Source: Ridgeia piscesae (taxonomy: Eukaryota > Annelida > Polychaeta > Sabellida > Siboglinidae). From it: DNA of 64,000 bases. The notes under the pieces are model-generated. The model was given only the letters and a program-made list of their open reading frames with translations, ran no database searches and had not been told where the DNA came from. The translations under genes were made by a program, and so were the position numbers. The DNA is taken from NCBI GenBank assembly GCA_025642075.2, contig JAODUO010000433.1:286501-350500 (forward strand), read 5' to 3'. Of the stretch, positions 59,401 to 64,000 are shown piece by piece (position 1 is the first letter of the stretch; every line of letters begins with the position of its first letter).

Positions 59401-62400
59401 CAGTAAACCAACTTGAAGATCATGGAAGACATTGCAGGAATGTGTGCATCATGTACTAACAATTGTCAGTTCTTATGCACCAATGTCCTTGAAAATCAAG
59501 CTCAGTGGCGCAAAAAACCAAAGGATTCAGTGATTTAATTATCATACACAATACACTAGTCCTCAACAGATGGGTGAATGTGCTAGGAAGCTAAGGATAA
59601 TAGGCAACATTACAAAAATGGTTATTACATGCTGGCTTATTGATACCATATTTCATTCTAATTTAATGCCGACTGGAAGCGGATACCACAGAGCTGGTGC
59701 GGCATTCGAGAAAGCTCATGTTTTGGCATTCGCCTTCACTCAAGTAATGAAAAGATAACAAAAAATGCGACATCACACACTGACAGGGAGCCAAAGAAAA
59801 TATTTCAGAAGTGACACCGAGTGAGAAACATTTGGAGAAACATGTGATTACCTTGGCCAAACACCTACTTGCTGGCTGACAACACTCTCGGACTGTGACC
59901 AACATGTCATCCATGTGATGTTAGAACACACGTATATACACAAGTCAGATGTCAAAACCTGAGATATGACCAGGGTTTATTACACTTGCCGTCACCTGAC
60001 CCATGTGAGACAGACACAAGTCAAATAGAGTCAACGTACATTGTACAGGTGGAACATTCACCGGGCACCTGTATGCTGCAGGTAGATTAAACAGGTATGA
60101 ATTGTTATTGCTTCTGAAATGTAAATATTACTACACCATACTGTTTATTGCATGATAAAACATAACCCCCCATAGAGTTATGAGTAATTTATCTTTAAAA
60201 TATACAATTTATCAGCCAATGCTCAGAAACTGCCAACAATGTTGTTGGGGAAGTCGTGTAAATTATAACAAAAGTTGAGTTCGCAAAATTATTCACTTCA
60301 AACAGAATGCATAAAGCATACAGTTCTAAACCTAGGGACAGTTCACAATTGTCAACATTTACTTAATTAAAAAAGTATTTTTAAATGTTCATATTGTGCA
60401 TACAAATTATTAAAATGCTGGTCGCATGTGAATTCCATATGTACGGAAATGATAACAGATGTAGCCGGTGCAAAAACCTCCGAGTGACGTCATGTTTGGG
60501 AATTTCATATTCGATTTCTGTACGGTTAGGTTTTTGAAAGGTTATATCGAGTGATTAATTTTTGCCATTACCACATAACAAAAAATTGACACCCTATGTG
60601 TGCTTGGAACTGAGCTCTATAGTCAATTGTTTTGCCATGTACTATATATCCGTACATACAGAATTCGAGCTTCAATCCCTCGACAGTTATAACTAAATAT
60701 ACGTGTGTAAACAACATTGTGGTGCTTGAATGTACAGACATTTTGGTTTCTTGATAAGTTGTTTTGACTATGTTTACCCATCAAGACACGTTGTTTTCCC
60801 CACGTCAGTTAGTGTCACATGATGTATGTCATGTGACACAACCACAAATTCAGTCCATTCAAACAGGCTGCAAGATGCAGCCAAAATCATATGGATAAAA
60901 ACAAAGTTCTTTGAGAAGTAAATATATTCAACACTGTTATGATAGTTGTTATTTCTTCTGCACTTGTGCCAAAATGCAGTAACATATGACACCTTTTAAT
61001 CTGTAAAATCATTGGAAATTTTACGTATTATTTTAAGTGGCGTCTGAAAATTGGTATGCTCCATATCACATGAATTGGCAAATGTCAACAACTGTGAACA
61101 ACGCCCTAAGTACTGCATCTGTCTGGCTGAGAAAGGGTGCTGGGGGTATTTACCTTCAGGCCCATGCCTTCCTGGTACGCGGGCCAGCTACAGGAGAAGA
61201 GGATTGGTCGACCCGTCATGTTGAGCCACCCACTCATCGCAGGGTAGGCTACACATAATGCACAGCTCACAACACCCTCATCTGGACTCAAATTCCCACC
61301 ATGTCCGACTCATTCCCACTGTGTCACTTTCAAATTCCCACTATGTCCGACTCAATCCCACTGTGTCACTTTCAAATTCCCACTATGTCTGACTCATTCC
61401 CACTGTGTCACTTTCAAATTCCCACTATGTCCGACTTATTCCCAGTGTCACTTTCAAATTCCCACTACGTCCGACTCAGTCCCACTTTCAAATTCCCACT
61501 ATGTCCGACTCATTCCCACTGTGTCACTTTCAAATTCCCATTATTTCTGACTCATTCCCACTGTGTCACTTTCAAATTCCTACGATGTCTGACTCAATAC
61601 CACTGTGTCACTTTCAAATTCCTACGATGTCTGACTCATTCCCACTGTGTCACTTTCAAAATCCTGGTGTCTGACTCAGTCCCACTGAGTCACATTCAAT
61701 ATCCTGGTGTCTGACTCAGTCCCACTGCGTCACATTCAATATCCTGGTGTCTGACTCAGTCCCACTGCATCACATTCAATATCCTGGTGTCTGACTCAGT
61801 CCCACTGCGTCACATTCAATATCCTGGTGTCTTACTCAGTCCCACTGCGTCACATTCAATATCCTGGTGTTTTGACTCAGTCCCACTGCGTCACATTCAA
61901 TATCCTGGTGTCTGACTCAGTCCCACTGCGTCACATTCAATATCCTGGTGTCTGACTCAGTCCCACTGCGTCACATTCAATATCCTGGTGTCTTACTCAG
62001 TCCCACTGCGTCACATTCAATATCCTGGTGTCTGACTCAGTCCCACTGCGTCACATTCAATATCCTGGTGTATGCCTCATTCCAGCAGTGTCACATTCAA
62101 TTTCCCACTATGCCTGTCATTCCACCGTGTAGCCGGTATGTCATGGTTTGCTTGGGCCAGAATCAAAATTAAGTAGATGGCCGCCATCAACCTTTTCCTT
62201 AGCAAATAGTGTTGACAATGGTTACATGTGTGAATTACATTACTGTCGCTTACCTTTATCACTTTAACAACTTTCCCTTATGATTTTTCATAAATAAATG
62301 TTTTGAAACAAGAATTTAAACAAAACACACAATCAAATGCATGTGTTTTCGGCAGCCATTTTTGTCATCGTTTGTTGGAGTTTTGTTAAACTGTTCACGT

Positions 62401-63939
62401 AATAGACACATCAATTGCCACTTTATCATGTACAACATAAATTCAACAATGTGTCACATACAAATGTCTGCTATCCCCAGTCAATTTTGTGCTATTTCTT
62501 AATCATATTCAAACCTTGCCAGAATGACAGCGCAGTCAAATCCTCACTGTGTCTAACTCAAATTTCTATTGCATCTTTCTCAAATTCGCACTTTTCGCCA
62601 GGCTAAATGAAATGCCCACAGATATCAGGAATGGTTCAGAAGGTGAAGAAACATGCAAGGTTATGAAAACGTGAACATGTCATCAGAAAGGTTAAGAAAT
62701 ATGATGGAATGAAGAGAACATAGGCACAAAAAACACTTGAAAATGAGGGCGACTGTTAGCAAACTTGGCACTGGCGGGAACGAGAAAGACTGAGGACAGA
62801 AGGACAACGAACAACAGATCCATTGCCTTTCATGTATTATACCACTCTATGTGCCACTCTGCGGATAACCCCACAAAAAGTCTTAACTGTTCTACATCAA
62901 CTACAGTAAGAAATATTCTGAAGATTTTTTCTAAAATCACGGAGAAAAATATGAATTTTTCTAAGTACAGCGTCAGTCCAAGACCAAACAAGAGCAGTGG
63001 GCAGAAGGTGGCAGCACCAACCTTGATACCAGCTCCTCTCTGATAGAGGGGGTATTCACACGAGAGGATGATAGGACGGCCCGTCTGGTTTAGCCAGAAG
63101 GCCATAGGTGGCAGGCCTGTAGGGTACAGCGAAAGGCATTTTGAAAAAGACACGACAATGAGTATTGCTAGTAACATCTTTACATGTTGGACAAGGATAC
63201 AAGTATATAAATATACAAACATATGCATTAAAAGTGAAAGCACGACAATGAAATGATTGACAACATTCGTGTTGTGATGCTAAATCAGTGTATTTGTGAT
63301 TCTCAATTTGAGGGACTAATTGTGACTATGAGGTGTCCGAAAATAGGTGATGGACATTTCAGAAGCGTAGTTTATTACCTTTATTGCTGCCATCTTTAAA
63401 CATGGCTGCCATTTCAAAGAGAAAATCAAGCTACAGTGTATATTAAAAACTAGTGTCACAGCCAAAACTAATGATCTGAGGTAAAAACTTTTTCAATAAA
63501 AGTTATTCACAATAAACATACAAATACATTAACACTTATAATAATAAAAAAATTATAAATCACTTTTTCCCAATTTATTTTCACTTAATTTTTTTATATT
63601 GTAATGACATAAATCATTAACTGATAATTTTTCTGTGACATACAATTGGCTGCATTTCAGATATATAGTGCTGGCCTCGTTCACCAAGAATAGCTGCGTA
63701 ACTCGGCTAGTAATAGATAAATCAGCGATTTGGTGGCCATACCATAATCACACCGGTCACCTACCTTGGTCATACTGATGAGGGTCAGAATTGCAGCCAT
63801 CCAACTTGAGCAGGTCTACCCCCCAGTCGGCAAACGTCTGGGCGTCTGTCTGCAGGTAATACTCACTTCCCGGGTAGCCGGCACATGTCTTCGTACCAAA
63901 GTCCTCATAGATTCCTAGTTTTAGACCCCGCTGGTGCAT
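56207..63939 (-). CDS. GH27 alpha-galactosidase / alpha-N-acetylgalactosaminidase with two pairs of alternative exons (5' end outside window)
   Basis: Lysosomal GH27 retaining glycosidase of the GLA/NAGA family, removing terminal alpha-galactose or alpha-GalNAc from glycolipids and glycoproteins. Minus-strand exons: 63939-63765 (nucleophile), A1 63116-63022, A2 61248-61154, B1 58326-58165, B2 57589-57428, C 56959-56762, D 56464-56207 (stop). Each mature transcript should use one A and one B. The nucleophile Asp is in LLKLDGC; the acid/base Asp is in RNxxDIxDSW of B1 and B2. A1 carries the Glu/Leu pair of human GLA (Glu203, Leu206); A2 carries the Ser/Ala pair of human NAGA (Ser188, Ala191). 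No gene symbol is given because it appears to combine both. The signal peptide and first barrel strands lie beyond 64000. Family is certain; the splicing model is inferred. Confidence 0.93.
56762..56959 (-). CDS. GH27 constitutive exon C (end of barrel)
   Basis: 198 nt, phase 0 in and out. Encodes [20 protein letters not shown], then [16 protein letters not shown] and [16 protein letters not shown], all close to human GLA and NAGA. It follows either B exon directly (NDPDM-LVIGN). Confidence 0.97.
56960..58164. other. GH27 introns around B2
   Basis: Intron 56960-57427 (C to B2) and 57590-58164 (B2 to B1, 575 nt). No further exon copy, repeat or mobile element recognised. Confidence 0.6.
57428..57589 (-). 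CDS. GH27 alternative exon B2
   Basis: 162 nt, the same length and phases as B1, sharing 30 of 54 residues with it. Encodes [20 protein letters not shown], then [12 protein letters not shown] and [12 protein letters not shown]. Arg and acid/base Asp (57536-57538) are present. It differs by losing the NYT sequon (DYP), by WRN in place of ARN, and by Phe for Trp in the WNDPDM motif. Acceptor CATCCCTCACAG, donor ATG/GTAGGT. Confidence 0.9.
58165..58326 (-). CDS. GH27 alternative exon B1
   Basis: 162 nt (54 codons), phase 0 in and out. Encodes [20 protein letters not shown], then [12 protein letters not shown] and [12 protein letters not shown]. Acid/base Asp (codon 58273-58275) and the Arg four residues before it are kept (human GLA Arg227, Asp231). 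NYT preserves the glycosylation sequon of human GLA Asn215. Acceptor TCTCCGTTCAG, donor ATG/GTTAGT. Confidence 0.9.
58327..61153. other. GH27 intron between A2 and B1
   Basis: 2.8 kb. It contains the MITE copy at 58390-58741 next to the B1 acceptor. I looked for a third A or B exon copy and saw none. Confidence 0.6.
58390..58741. mobile_element. Palindrome-ended MITE, copy 2
   Basis: Ends TTAACTTACTTTGGAGCAT (58390-58408) and ATGCTCCAAAGTAGGTTAA (58723-58741) are inverted repeats of the same family as 38946-39235. Its edge is about 64 bp from the B1 splice acceptor. Confidence 0.65.
61154..61248 (-). CDS. GH27 alternative exon A2 (alpha-N-acetylgalactosaminidase type)
   Basis: 95 nt, the same length and phases as A1. 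Encodes [20 protein letters not shown] followed by [11 protein letters not shown]. The specificity loop SCSWPAY has Ser (61187-61189) and Ala (61178-61180), identical to human NAGA SCSWPAY, which accommodates the N-acetyl group. Acceptor CATTATGTGTAG, donor AAG/GTAAAT. It is intact, with no stop or frame damage, so it is not a dead duplicate. Confidence 0.9.
61249..63021. other. GH27 intron between A1 and A2
   Basis: 1773 nt, too long for simple steric exclusion of A1 and A2 by intron size. Its A2-proximal half is the VNTR; 62113-63021 shows no further feature. Confidence 0.65.
61297..62112. repeat. VNTR in the A1-A2 intron
   Basis: The left part (to about 61672) has 42-bp units with CACTTTCAAATTCCCACTAT; the right part has ~39-40-bp units with CACATTCAATATCCTGGTGT. 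In the sense of the gene it ends about 50 nt before the A2 acceptor. Some right-part neighbours are identical, implying recent expansion. Confidence 0.92.
63022..63116 (-). CDS. GH27 alternative exon A1 (alpha-galactosidase type)
   Basis: 95 nt, phase 1 in, phase 0 out. Encodes [20 protein letters not shown] followed by [11 protein letters not shown]. The specificity loop SCEYPLY has Glu (63055-63057) and Leu (63046-63048), the pair used by human GLA (SCEWPLY) to admit the galactose 2-OH and exclude N-acetyl. The following Tyr is conserved. Acceptor GTACCCTACAG, donor AAG/GTTGGT. It shares 18 of 32 residues with A2. Confidence 0.9.
63117..63764. other. GH27 intron before A1
   Basis: AT-rich, 648 nt; nothing recognised. 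Confidence 0.55.
63765..63939 (-). CDS. GH27 constitutive exon with catalytic nucleophile
   Basis: 175 nt, phase 0 in, phase 1 out (CAAG/GTAGGT). Encodes [20 protein letters not shown], then [33 protein letters not shown] contains the nucleophile Asp (codon 63799-63801; human GLA Asp170, NAGA Asp156). Acceptor CCTGCCTCCAG. Earlier exons are outside the window. Confidence 0.96.
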
Positions 63940-64000
63940 CTGGAGGCAGGGACACAGGAAGACTGATGCTTTCAACGGATACCAACATTTGTGGGTTGTT

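Noticed and set aside
61154..61248. A2 as a dead exon relic
   Set aside because: Frame, splice sites and NAGA-specific residues are all intact, which is unlikely without selection.
61301..62172. Plus-strand reading frames with repeated [13 protein letters not shown]
   Set aside because: 42-bp VNTR read in frame; antisense and intronic to the GH27 gene.
57428..63116. Two tandem complete GH27 genes
   Set aside because: Only one copy of the nucleophile exon and of exons C and D is present in the window, and the order A1-A2-B1-B2 does not fit tandem genes. Exons beyond 64000 remain unseen.

Overview
The window is animal nuclear DNA. It holds long introns with GT..AG boundaries and three recognisable metazoan genes, plus a heavy load of tandem repeats, AT microsatellites and decayed DNA-transposon remnants. 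The intron sizes, repeat types and protein divergence suggest an invertebrate, perhaps a mollusc or other lophotrochozoan, but I cannot name the species from sequence alone.

Region 1 (206-26273, minus strand) is the 5' two thirds of an ATRX orthologue. Fourteen coding exons join in a consistent phase from the start ATG at 26273 to the edge of the SNF2 helicase, which lies beyond coordinate 1. They encode the conserved N-terminal helix, the complete ADD (GATA-like + PHD) zinc-finger module, a very long charged Ser/Lys/Asp/Glu linker and the lead-in to the helicase. One apparent single-base frameshift lies near 18245. The 8.2-kb intron 7 carries two duplicated satellite modules built from a 16-bp unit.

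Region 2 (26274-27708) is a compact head-to-head intergenic region with three CACGTG E-boxes and a perfect octamer palindrome. It is a likely shared promoter.

Region 3 (27709-50057, plus strand) is a complete SLAIN-family microtubule plus-end gene: ten coding exons, about 562 residues, including a 12-nt microexon. Its introns hold nested transposon remnants, a 49-bp minisatellite and (AT)n tracts. About 6 kb of apparent 3' UTR/intergenic DNA follows, with convergent poly(A) signals near 54.0 kb.

Region 4 (56207-63939, minus strand) is the 3' part of a GH27 lysosomal glycosidase of the alpha-galactosidase A / alpha-N-acetylgalactosaminidase family. Its striking feature is two consecutive pairs of duplicated exons (order A1-A2-B1-B2) of identical length and phase within each pair. 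A1 encodes the Glu/Leu pair that defines alpha-galactosidase specificity (SCEYPLY). A2 encodes the Ser/Ala pair that defines alpha-N-acetylgalactosaminidase specificity (SCSWPAY). The A exons are 95 nt, so only one of them can be used without breaking the frame. The gene therefore appears able to make either enzyme by mutually exclusive splicing, where vertebrates use two separate genes (GLA and NAGA). This is the best candidate for an undescribed system in the window.
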